A stretch of 64,000 bases of DNA, from assembly GCA_028386065.3 (NCBI GenBank), contig JAKUCV010004387.1:1-64000 (forward strand), given 5' to 3'. The DNA is from Turnera subulata (lineage: Eukaryota > Streptophyta > Magnoliopsida > Malpighiales > Passifloraceae). The notes under the pieces were generated by a model. The model was not told the DNA's origin. It was given only the letters and a program-made list of their open reading frames with translations, and searched no databases. Below, one piece after another: positions 22,238 to 31,450 of the stretch; positions within the stretch are counted from its first letter, which is position 1, and each line of letters opens with the position of its first letter. A program made the position numbers and the translations under genes.

Positions 22238-23409
22238 TTAAAAGCTATTATTGCACAAAGTCAGACTTTTAGCAATTTCTTCATTTTTGATCATGCACTC
22301 TTTCTTTTCAGATTCTAATAGATCAATTGTCCTTTTCAATGCTTTGTTTGTCTTAGTTATGGCTTTAAAGCTTTCAAATAACTCTTCATATGCATCATGT
22401 AGTTCATCAAAAGAAAAGCTAGATGAGTTAGAATGATTTACCTCTCTTTCTTCTTGTGCCATAAGACAAAGATTTGCCGATTCCTCTTCGTCCGATTCAT
22501 CATCTGAATCAAGGTTATCCCATGCAGTCATTGCTTTCTTCCCCTTGTTCTTGAAGTTGTTGAACTTGGGTTTTCGTATGTTGGGACACTCGGCCTTGAT
22601 GTGCCCCAGTTGATTGCAACCATAGCACAAAAGTTGCTCTTTCTTTGATTCATCAACCTTCACACCTCTGAAGTTTCTTCCCTTAAGGTTTCTCCTTTTC
22701 ATGAATTTCACAAATCTCCTTGTAATTAAGGCAACATCTAGGTCACTTTCGGAATCACTCTCATGTGTTGACTTGAGAGCTATGTCCTTTTTTTTGGCTT
22801 TTCTTCAAATTTTAACCCATGAATTATGAGGCTCCTCATTAGATCATTGTAAGTGAGAGTGTTCATGTCTTTGGCTTCCTCAATAGCAGTAACCTTTGGT
22901 TCCCATTCAGAAGGAAGAGATCGAAGAATTTTTGTTACCTTTTCTTTGTTTGTAATGGTCCTGCCAAGACAAGCCAAGTTGTTACACAAGACGGTGAATC
23001 TTGTGTCAAGTTCTTGTATTGTTTCATCAGGCAACATCTGGAAAAGTTCGAACTCTCCCATCAGCCGATTCATCTTTGATTCTTTGACTTGGTTAGTTCC
23101 TTCATGCGCAATGCATAGAGTACTCCAAATCTCATGTGTTGTTTCGCATGACCTAACTCTTTCAAATTCGGCTTGATTGATGCCATAAAGTAGTGCATTC
23201 TTCGCTTGGGCATCTAGTTTGGCTTTCTTCATTTCAGCTTCACTCCAGGACTTCATCTATTTGGTTGGACGTGAGTTAGAAGAATTTACAACTTCCCACA
23301 TCTCAAGATCCTTTCCTTCAAGGAAGGTCTTCATGCGAAACTTCCAATGATCAAAGTTGAGACCATTGAAGAAGGGTGCATTGTTGATGTTGTTTCCCTC
23401 AAATGCCAT
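22238..23409 (-). pseudogene. gag: Copia A gag (nucleocapsid precursor)
   Basis: Gag forms the virus-like particle and packages element RNA. The start is the ATG at 23409, 57 bases from the LTR, giving MAFEGNN then FNGLNFDHWKFRMKTFLEG, typical of copia gag. A UBN2-type domain follows (WSEAEMKKAKLDAQAKN, then EIWSTLCIAHEGTNQVKESK, FELFQMLPDETIQEL, LRSLPSEWEPKVTAIEEA). A CCHC zinc knuckle CYGCNQLGHIKAEC lies near 22610-22580. Lesions are an in-frame TAG near 23257 and a frameshift near 22785 in a T-run. An acidic stretch and a coiled-coil-like tail run down to 22238. A second knuckle-like CHYCKRHGQKIKNC lies further on near 21890. Confidence 0.85.
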
Positions 23410-23450
23410 GATCTTTTCTCCTGGATGTTAATCCAGAAATAGAGATTCCT

Positions 23451-23463
23451 TGCTCCGCTACCA
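23451..23463 (-). other. Copia A primer-binding site
   Basis: On the minus strand this reads TGGTAGCGGAGCA, two bases inside the LTR end. It resembles the initiator-methionine tRNA site TGGTATCAGAGC used by most plant copia elements. Confidence 0.7.
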
Positions 23464-23465
23464 AT

Positions 23466-24624
23466 TGTTGGCCCAAAGTGGCTAAGAGGAGGGGTGAATT
23501 AGCCTTTTCAGATTAAACCTGATTTGGTGTCTCTAATGCCAAAGTGTTTATGTGTTTGAGATTTGTATTTAAGAACACTAACGAACAAACTAATCAGCAC
23601 ACAAAGAGGAAGGGTTAGAGATAATTGGACACAAGATTTATAGTGGTTCGCCACGCAGCACTACATCCACTACTCAAGGATTCCCCCTTGAGATTTCTAA
23701 ACCTTCACTAACCTTGGTTTTTCACAGGTTCAACCAAAAAACCTTTAATACAAGTTTTTCCCTTAGACTCAACTCAGACCTAAACACTCACCACAAAGCT
23801 CACCCAAGCTTTGCTTTTACACAATCACTCAGAATAAAACACAGAAGCTATCACTAAGTACAAGTACTTTATTTTTCCCAAAAGATTGCTTAACTAAGTA
23901 TGTGAACAAGGGAAAAAGTTTCTCTCTCTCTTTTTGCTTCACTTGAGAACTACAGGGTTTTACTCTAACTCAGAATCTTAGTGTGGCAGTTCTGAGTTTC
24001 TCCATGAATCAGCTTTCCATTATATAGAGGCAGGAGGGCGCTAGAGTGTCAACGGTCTTCTTCCCTGTTGTCCCTTTCACGCTTTGGCACGAGACCCATC
24101 AGACTGCAGCTTTTTGACCATTGATGATATTGTTTAGCATAGTCCTAGGTTGGTTCTAGGAAGTCTGAAATCAGTTGTCTTTTGATTTGTTTAAGGTTGC
24201 TTTTATCACAGAATCAGTCCCAAAAATGGTAGGTATTAGGTTTGTTGACCAATGCCATTAGGGATTAAACAAACATGAGTGACATGGGAGTTTGCACTTT
24301 GAAAGCGACATCTCATGCTCCAAAACCAATCCCACTCACTCATCTTACAAAGCTTGATTGTGATGTTTGATCACAGATTGGAGGCTCCTCATGTGAGTTG
24401 CAATACATGGTTAGGGACAACACATGCTACACATAGGTTTGTCATAATCAAAATCTAGTTAGCATGGTTAACATATAATATAATGGGACAATTATTATAA
24501 TAGTTAATTGTACTTAATGGTATATTATAATAGTATGATCAATGTGGCCCATTAGTGCATGCATTATGATAATAAGCTCAATTAATTATCCTTAAGTATC
24601 ATCCTAATCATCATCCGATTCACA
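23466..24624 (-). repeat. Copia A 5' LTR (1,159 bp)
   Basis: Starts TGTTGGCCCAAAGTGGC and ends CATCCGATTCACA on the plus strand. It is the intact LTR of the pair and defines the true length. It abuts the PBS on its left and the TSD TAACC on its right, only 16 bp before the Harbinger acceptor AG at 24640. Confidence 0.88.
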
Positions 24625-24640
24625 TAACCATCTTTTTTAG

Positions 24641-25453
24641 AATTGTCTCGGTGCAATTGATGGTACACATATAAGTGCATGGGCTCCTGCGGCAAAACAA
24701 GTTTCTTGTAGAGGCAGGAAAAGTATTGTCACACAAAATATTTTGTCTGCTTGTGATTTTAATATGATGTTCACCTATGTACTGTCGGGATGGGAAGGTA
24801 GTGCTAATGACTCAAGAATATTTTTACATGCACTTCATTGGAGAGATTCACAATTTCCATGGGCACAAGAAGGTTATAATTCTAATGAAATTTTTGAAAA
24901 ATTTCTAATTAATTATTTTATTTTGTTCATTCATTATTATTATTTTAATAATTTCTAATTAAATAATTTTTTGTTATAGGCCAGTATTATCTTGTTGATT
25001 CTGGGTATCCTTGTATGATAGGATTTCTTCCCCCTTTTATAGGTCAAAGGTATCATTCACAAGAATTTAATAACAGCAGACAACAACCTCGAAGTCGCGA
25101 AGAACTTTCTAACTATAGACATTCGTCATTGAGGATGGTAATCGAATGATGCTTTGGGGTCCTAAAAGCACGTTGCCCAATTTTAAAATTAATGCCAAAT
25201 TATAAACCTACTAAACAGTGTCTTATCGTATTTGCATGTTGTACAATTCATAATTATGTTCGTAAATGGACACAAAGTGATAAATTATTTGTAGAATGGG
25301 AAAGTATAAGCCCCTTAGAGATGGAGACTACATCTAGAAGCTTAAGCGTCAAATGCTTCAAGTTCTCAACAGGAAGAATTAGGCGAGCAAGAAGCAACAG
25401 CAATGGCAGAATATCTTAATCATGTTGCAAATTTGATGTGGGTTAATCGATGA
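24641..25453 (+). pseudogene. Harbinger transposase, 3' exons with catalytic core
   Basis: The exon opens right after a TTTTTTAG acceptor at 24640. It reads into LGAIDGTH (first catalytic D), then VTQNILSACDF and YVLSGWEGSANDSR. A second intron, 24873-24979 (GT...AG, AT-rich), separates this from QYYLVDSGYPCMIGF (second D), GQRYHSQEF and YRHSSLRMVIE (catalytic E), CFGVLKARCPIL and CTIHNYVRKW. All three DDE residues are present. An in-frame TGA directly follows the E, at the position where the family has arginine. A further frameshift near 25330-25390 precedes the natural-looking end at VNR and TGA 25451-25453. The order and spacing fit Harbinger (DDE_4) transposases well. Confidence 0.85.
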
Positions 25454-25977
25454 TGTAAACTAATTTTATTGTAATTTTTATGATGCTATTAGAGTGCTAT
25501 TAGAGTGTAATATATAGAGAACATTATGTGCACATTGTAATAACAAATAAAATTATGTGATATCAAGTAATGTATTACAATGTGCAAAAATATTTTCACT
25601 AGACAACATAATTTATTAATATAAATACTGAATAATTTTTGTTCTAATTTTCTAATTACATTATTAGTATGTTCAAAAAAAAAATTACATTATTAGTAGA
25701 TTATTTTATCATGATTTTGTTGTAAAATTCTCATATATACATGAGATACTTTTTTAATTAAATAAATTTATTAATCTAATAAGTTTTAAATTTTTATTCT
25801 TATTTTTTGAAATTCAAGAACAAGAACAGTTTTTATATTTATGTCTGCCAAACAAATTTTCTATTCTTAGTTCTTTAAGATCTGTTTTAAATATAAGGTT
25901 TTCAAACTGATTTTTAATTCTCAGAACAGTCCTCAGTTCTTAATCTTCAGAACAGTTCTGTAAGAATCGAAATCACA
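25454..25977. other. AT-rich Harbinger 3' non-coding region
   Basis: No frame is supported. The stretch is AT-rich with TATATA-like words and ends in repeated TTCTCAGAACAGT-type subterminal words leading into the 3' TIR. Confidence 0.5.
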
Positions 25978-26000
25978 GAACATTCCCAAACGCACCCTAA
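25978..26000 (+). repeat. Harbinger 3' TIR and TAA target site
   Basis: CATTCCCAAACGCACCC ends at 25997 and is followed by TAA at 25998-26000. In reverse it begins GGGTGCGTTTGGGAATG, the GGG-CNTTTGG-type terminus common to Harbinger and Tourist elements. Just inside it, 25918-25980 contains repeated CAGAAC and GTTCTG words that can pair. Confidence 0.6.
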
Positions 26001-26059
26001 ATCTCCAGCAATGAGGATGCCAAGTGCTCTCCTTCTCGATAAAGGAGTTGTGCGGCAAA

Positions 26060-27517
26060 CTGGAAAGAAGAAGAAACCGAACACCGAGTCTACTTAATTG
26101 ACTCTAACTCAGATGAAGAGACTGGTAATACAAAGGATTCCAAGAAGAGGAAAAGAGTCACGGGCGGTGATTCTGAAAAGAGCGCAAGCTACATGTCTGC
26201 AAAAGATGATCTGGTTGCCGGAAAACCAGATCTTGAAGGAGAAGATATGGATGATTACATCTCCAAATTCTACTCTGGTAATGAGCAGGCAAAGGGAACT
26301 GAAGAAAAAAATGGTGATTCTGAGGAGCATGATGATGATGAGGAAGGCAAAGAGGAAAATGATGAAGAAGAAGGAGAGAAAGAAAAGGAAAAAGATGAAG
26401 AGAACAATCATAATGTTGAGGATGAACGAGAAGATGAAGTAGAACAAGGAGAAGATGTGGATGACAAGGATGACATTGAAGACAATGATGATGAGGAGAA
26501 TTAGGAGTCTGAAGAGGAAGAAGAAGAGAATCCTGAACCCCCAAAGAAAAAGGCCAAGTCAATTCTCAAGGCCAAGTCAACTGCGAAATCTGATAGTTTG
26601 GTTAAGAAAGAGGATGGGACGAAGCAGTACACAACACTCACTAAAGACTAAAATTTAGTCTTGAAGGACTTTGAAGGTCTTAGAATCACTCCTATCCTAA
26701 AGCACTTCAAGTTCGACTATCTGGTCACCTTGTATGTCAAAACGGATGAGGGTATTGTCACCGAGTTCTATAAGAACCAGCATATCATGATGGACAAAAA
26801 TAAAAAGGTCAAGTATCTGTTGAGCACTGTGTGGGGCAAAAAGATCAAGGTGACTGAAGAAATTATCCAAGACATGCTGAAGCCCAAGAAAGGGACTATC
26901 AAGCACTATGACACTTGGTCCGGGACTAAAGTGAACGTCAAAAGAGCATCCTCTTACAGTCAGCAGACAAGATTGGTGTATGGTTCCAATAAGAAAGGTA
27001 CATATCAGCAAACTATCCCTCTTGCTAGAGCTGTATTGTATATGCTCACCCAAGTGATCTTGCCTCATCCTTGGCATTTCAATGAAATCTCAAATCATGA
27101 TCTATGGCTTGTTGCTTGCCTTATGAAGAAGAGTCCAGTTTTTTGGGAGTATCAAGTTCTCCATCATATGGCTCTTTATAGATCTAGAAGTCATGGATGG
27201 TTGGTTACCATGATTGCAAAGAGGATTGGTGTGAAATCATCAAAGAATGCTAAACTTAAGCCTGTTGCACTCCTTGACCGCAAAACCTTGTCCAATATGA
27301 GTATGAAATTGGTGCAAATGGAAAATATAAAGTGATTCGTGCTGATGCTAGTGTTAAGGAAACAATGTTGGATGATCTGGGAACAAGGCTGAGTCTTTTG
27401 GAGACTAACATGGATGATGTTCGTGGTGACATTGCTGATATTAAGGAGGAGATGATGGCACAATTTCAGCTGGTTCTTTCCCATTTCCCTCCTCAAGTAT
27501 CCTCTGATGATGATTGA
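26060..27517 (+). pseudogene. Copia E third ORF: acidic N-terminus plus plant-transposon-protein-like domain
   Basis: One protein read in several pieces. An N-terminal Lys/Ser-rich part (KDSKKRKRV, a possible nuclear-localisation stretch) leads into a very acidic Glu/Asp tract (about 26260-26550). A globular domain follows from 26661: HFKFDYLVTLYVKTDEG, VTEFYKN, GKKIKVTEEIIQDML, LPHPWHFNEISNHDLWLVAC and HHMALYRSRSHGWL. The C-terminus is coiled-coil-like (LGTRLSLLETNMDDVRGDIA) and ends in DDD at 27514. Lesions are TAG at 26502, TAA at 26649 and a one-base shift near 27330. From memory, the globular part resembles the 'putative plant transposon protein' family found in retroelement ORFs. A homologous but more decayed ORF is in copia A (17424-18800). 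No signal peptide or membrane helix is visible. Confidence 0.55.
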
Positions 27518-28299
27518 AGCCTTTTCAGATCTGATGCTTTTAGAAATCATGCATTACATTCCTACTTAGTTCTGTTATTTGGTTTTGTTTCTTATGTTGG
27601 CTATTTTGGAATATTTCTCTATCATTTAGGAAATTATGGTTGAATACTTGGATATTGCTTTTTGAATGTTTTACATCTACATGATCTTCGCTATGTTCCT
27701 ATGCCATTTATTCCCTTTCTGTTGATGCCAAAAGGGGGAGAAATTCGATGTGTGTTGATTGACTTATGCAGGAACATTGAACATTGGTTATGGTTTCTGC
27801 GAGAACCAAAATTTCAGGGAAACGTGCACGTATTGCACATGTGCAGGCACTGATTAAAAGCATTAGTTAATGCTACTACTTACGTAATATGGTTATTGTT
27901 AAAACCATATATGTCTTATGCGGGAAGTGTGAAGCTAAAAATCTGGTTTTATCAAAAACTACACTTTAAGTCTATGATTTGGGTTCTGCCAAAAACCAAA
28001 CTTTATGATAATGAATGTTGCGCGACTTCGTATCGGTTATTATGCATTCAACTAATCTTTTGTGCAGAAAGTCAAAATTAAAGGGGGAGATACATGATTG
28101 GCTTGTATATGCCAATATGTATATTCACAAGGAATGCTCTATATGTTTTTCTAAACTTATCCTTGTTGAATTACAAAAATGATTTTAAAAGGAGGAGCAA
28201 TAAAACAAGGAGAAGTTCGAGAAAATTATGAGAATATTTTTTGAACCCTTGTTATATGAAAAATCAACACAATTTTTTCATCATAAAAAAGGGGGAGAT
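27518..28299 (+). other. Copia E 3' UTR and polypurine tract
   Basis: No gene. It contains AAAAGGGGGAGAAA near 27730, several TATGGT...ACCATA-type quasi-palindromes (27790, 27887, 27941, 27976) and the PPT AAAAAAGGGGGAGAT at 28285-28299 against the LTR. Confidence 0.6.
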
Positions 28300-29390
28300 T
28301 GTTGACCAAAAATTAGGGTTAATCACCTCCTAATGCTTAACTATGATTAACCATGTTAAATATATGGTTTTGATGACTAACAAATTACAAGTGTATTGCT
28401 AGCTTTGCTTGTGTTGATTTTCACCTACAGGAAAATTATGGTTTCTGCCAATACCATATTTTGGACACATGACATATGGTTTTTATGGATACCATATCTT
28501 GGATACACGACATATATTTTTTTATCGATACCATATCTGTGAAGCTGTAACTTTCAACTTTTTGTGCAAGCTGCTTGTAGTCCTGCAATCATTTAAATCC
28601 CACTTCCAGTCGTTTGAATTGGAGAACAAGTAAGAGCGAAAACTTTATGGAAGTGCAGAAGATGTTCCCACCTAACTTCCACACAACTCCAGAAGGTGGT
28701 CCAAACTTTCCAGATTTGGTAATTTTTTACAACCAAAGAGTTGACATGCATAACGGCACCAAACTAAAGCTTTTATTAAACTGAAGTCAACTGGGGTACA
28801 AGGAGCCGTTGTAGGAGCTTATCCCCCACACTCAGATTCCATAAAGAGGGATGTCTACACCTCTGGAAGTTCATCCCAGCTATTGAGCAAAATATAAGTG
28901 TATACTTGAGCTAAAAGATTTGGTATTTGATCTGGTTTTTTGCTTACAGTGCGAATTTATTTCAAGGGGAAATTTGTAAGCAAGGCTTGGTTTAGTTTTA
29001 CTGGCTACTCAAGTCTAGGATTAGATTTGAGGGTAGGTTCAAGCTTAGCCTGTGAAAAGCTTGTGTAGGTTAGAGCTTAGCCTGTGAAAAGCTTTTAAAG
29101 GTTCGAGCTTAGCCTAGAAAAGCTTGTGTTTGTAAAGGTAAAGGTTGATCCCACAAAAACCTAAGTATAGTGAGTGTTTGAAATCCTAAAGGAAGTAACC
29201 TTTAGGTAGTGGAGTACCTGGTGAGGGGAAACCACTCTAAAACATTTGTGTTCAATCTCTTTCTCTCTCTCTTTACTCTCAAAAACCAAATCTCTCGGCA
29301 AAGATTTGGTATCGCAGAAACCAAATCTCTCTGTCCGAACCTTTTCTTAGGCACTTTTAGGCCTACAGCTCCGATCAATATCCTGAAGAA
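28300..29390 (+). repeat. Copia E 3' LTR
   Basis: Starts TGTTGACCAAAAATTAGGG right after the PPT. Near its end it has the leader-like ATTTGTGTTCAATCTCTTTC and CT tract usual before the R/U5 end of SIRE-type LTRs (29245-29280). The 3' terminus is not certain. I place it near 29390, before the Tat2 antisense ORF begins. Four more quasi-palindromes (28437, 28474, 28512, 29302) lie inside it. Confidence 0.6.
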
Positions 29391-29453
29391 ACTAACTTAG
29401 AATAGAGAAAAGGGCATAATCGTGCCCTTGCGCTCGTAATGGTTAGTTAATTC

Positions 29454-30240
29454 TTGCTGGTGAGCTACTCGGGCACATGTTCCATGCATATTGGTGCACT
29501 GGTGGCCAGGTTATTTGGCGAAAGAAGCTTGATCCCTGTAAACTTAGGTGAAAGTCTCCAATGCCTAGATTCTTTGAGTGATGATTCTGATGCCCCCATG
29601 GTCGGTTCTCCCCTACTTCTCCAAGTAACGCCTTTACCATGACTACTGCTCCTTTCGAATCATACTTTCCATTCTAACCATGTTTCCTTATAGATATGGC
29701 TGTGTGAGCATCTTATGCTTATCGGTCCTCCAGAGACCAAGTCATATTCTTCGAGAAACTTTCGCAATCGTTCAATCATCACTTCCTTTCCTTTTGTCCG
29801 AGAATGGATCATGTTCTTGAAAAATCTCAAAAGTGATGAAATCTCTTGGCTCTGTCGTTGGCTCCGGATAGAAGAAGTAGTGTTTCGTGCATTTTCTTAG
29901 GATTTCGTGCAGCTTCCGGTATCGAGAGATCCACATACTACCACCCTGCTAGAATTCTTAGGCAAATTTGGTCAAATTCAATCCATTCCTCTGGCTATTC
30001 AGCCTCCTCTTCAAAAGTCCATGGATGCTAAGGGATGAGATAGTCTCCCGATACACGAAGAAGCCCTTTGCGCCATACTTGAAGTGGTTGGAAAAGGATA
30101 CCTTCGAATCTGAGTCATCTCTTTTCTTCATGAGGGAATTCTACTTGGAATCAACCACACTTCCAATGTCCAAATCTCCCGACTCATCAATAGTGGTAGC
30201 AATAAAAGGTACAAGAAAAATTGATGTCTACTCTAGATAG
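29454..30240 (+). pseudogene. Antisense PMD-type ORF of Tat2 (C-terminal part)
   Basis: Exon text ALVARLFGERSLIPVNLGES then SDDSDAPMVGSPLLLQ ends at a donor near 29628. The next exon starts near 29696 (IWLCEHLMLIGPPETKS) and continues FVREWIMFLKNLKSDEIS, LCRWLRIEEVVFRAF. IERSTYYHPARILRQ follows after a frame change, then a diverged basic/serine tail to a stop at 30238. The YY-P-R-LRQ motif parallels the C-terminal DRV-RQFG signature of PMD proteins. It matches the Tat3 minus-strand ORF at 63887-63288, so it is a family feature. A TAG at 29897 and several frame changes disable it. The N-terminal PMD core is absent. Confidence 0.6.
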
Positions 30241-31079
30241 CTACTCTTCAATTCATGATGCACGCGAATAAATGAGTGAACAAACTCCCTTTATCTATTT
30301 TGTCAATCTCTAAACTTTTATCAATAAAAGAAGGACTAGACCCGAGTCGGGCTTCCTACGTATCCATGGTTCTTTTCATTTTTCCCTTGTTTTTTTCATT
30401 TTTTATTTTGTTGATCTTTTTTTTCCTCTTTTTTTTGTTGTTGTTTATTTTCTTTTCTCTTCTTTTTTTTTTTTTTAAGCAAATGGAATCAGGTCTACGT
30501 AGTTCCTTTTACAATAGTTTGGCATGTCAATCATCTGTTGAACTCTCGAAAACTCATCTTCGTCTCTATCTCGATCATCGATCTTGTCAATTCCTCTTCG
30601 ACGGAATTTCTTAGCTTGTCTATGGTCTTTCCCCTTAGGCCGTGCGTTATTCTTCTTCTATTAGTCACCCTCCTCTCTAATCTTCTTGACAATTTCTCAA
30701 ACAGCTCCTTGATTGGTCTTACTCTGTGTATGAGGCTTCTTCATCCTTCAATGCCAAATGATGTCAAAAACTCTTCTTTGCACCTTGTAATGGTCATCAT
30801 CCGGTTTGTGGCTTCCATGTTTATCGGGAGGGGTGCCTTTATGCGCGTTTCTTCCTTCAGGGCTGTCTTCAAGGTAGGTCTTTCACGAAGTGGTCGTTTC
30901 TTAGAGTTTCCGATAGCCATGCAAATTTTAATATTCTTTTTGTTTGATTTTATTCCTTAGGGAGTTTATTCACCACGTCATATCCACATTTACCATGTAT
31001 GCAAAAAAGATAGACATCAGAGCAAACAACAAGATAGAAGAAGAGTGCCTTTATTTTATTCGAAAAATAAAAGGAGAGT
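30241..31079 (-). other. Tat2 internal remnant with T-tract and decayed minus-strand frame
   Basis: GGGCTTCCTACGTATCCATG at 30344-30363 is the conserved Tat block. It is followed by a 100-bp T-rich tract (30370-30478) as in Tat1. On the minus strand, 30917-30534 holds a degenerate frame (PTLKTALKEETR, CKEEFLTSFGIEG, a stop, then basic-rich text) in the place where Tat1 has its 144-residue ORF. Similarity between them is weak. No pol domain is visible. Confidence 0.45.
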
Positions 31080-31450
31080 TTGCCACTTACCTACCTGCTA
31101 CAGACTCAACTCGACTCAGACTATATGGACACAATGTTCTTATTTGATATCCCTACTTCACCACATTCAATTTCCCTTCGCAATTGTGGTCAAATCTTCA
31201 TATTCTAGCCCAAGAAATAGAGTTTCTCCAAGCACTCTAAGCTTATGGGTGTTTTATCTCTAAAATTTGATGTCTATTTTGAGGTAAATGAGGGGTCTAT
31301 TTATAGTATTCAGAGTGCCAAGGGTCGCTGATTTGATCCTAGGGTCGAGATTGAATACCTAGATCTAATGGCTGAAAGCTAGAATCAAGAGGAAAAAACC
31401 AAAAAAAAATTCCATTCCTGAAAAGCATGACCGCCCAGCCCCGGCGGTCC
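31080..31450 (-). repeat. Tat2 5' LTR, piece 1
   Basis: Matches Tat1 LTR 15730-16170 in order: TAGAGTTTCTCCAAGC, TATA box (CTATTTATAG in plus at 31298), and GACCGCC...GGCGGTC at 31429-31449. It ends at the C target site GGTCC (31446-31450). Confidence 0.75.

Larger units (their letters stand above)
3009..24624 (-). mobile_element. Ty1/copia element A (SIRE-like), split by Tat1
   Basis: Minus-strand copia retrotransposon. The right (5') LTR is 23466-24624. The left (3') LTR is broken into 3009-about 3515 and 16871-16968. Both LTR ends read TGTTGGCCC...GATTCACA on the plus strand. The TSD is TAACT at 3004-3008 and TAACC at 24625-24629, 4 of 5 matching. Reading leftwards from the 5' LTR come PBS, gag, protease, integrase, RT, RNase H, a third ORF and then PPT. 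Integrase lying before RT defines copia. The extra ORF and the TGATGCCAAAAGGGGGAG motif resemble the SIRE lineage. Every domain carries stops or frameshifts and the RT catalytic segment is missing, so it cannot be autonomous. Confidence 0.85.
403..25997 (+). mobile_element. PIF/Harbinger DNA transposon, split by nested insertions
   Basis: A two-gene PIF/Harbinger-type transposon. It has a Myb/SANT-like ORF1 (1273-2162) followed by a DDE transposase ORF2 (2407-2920, resuming at 24641-25453), both on the plus strand, which is the usual gene set of this superfamily. The 3' end is CCAAACGCACCC at 25986-25997, followed by TAA, fitting the 3-bp TWA target site of the group. A candidate 5' end, TAA then GGGTTTTTTTGG, is at 400-414 but matches the 3' TIR only partly. 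About 21.6 kb of younger retroelement DNA (3009-24624) sits inside the first intron of the transposase. Both ORFs carry stops or frameshifts, so this copy is dead. Confidence 0.7.
26001..29390 (+). mobile_element. Ty1/copia element E, 3' part (SIRE-like)
   Basis: Plus-strand 3' remnant of a second copia element: third ORF (26060-27517), 3' UTR with TGATGCCAAAAGGGGGAG (27724-27741), PPT AAAAAAGGGGGAGAT (28285-28299) and the LTR from 28300. Gag and pol are not in the window. Its left edge is exactly the Harbinger 3' target site, so Harbinger may have inserted into it, but the left flank (before 400) is not recognisably copia. Confidence 0.65.

Noticed and set aside
26109..26562. Minus-strand hydrophobic or His/Leu-rich frames opposite the acidic ORF of copia E
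   Set aside because: They are the complement of GAA/GAT repeats encoding the acidic tract. They look membrane-like only because of that composition.
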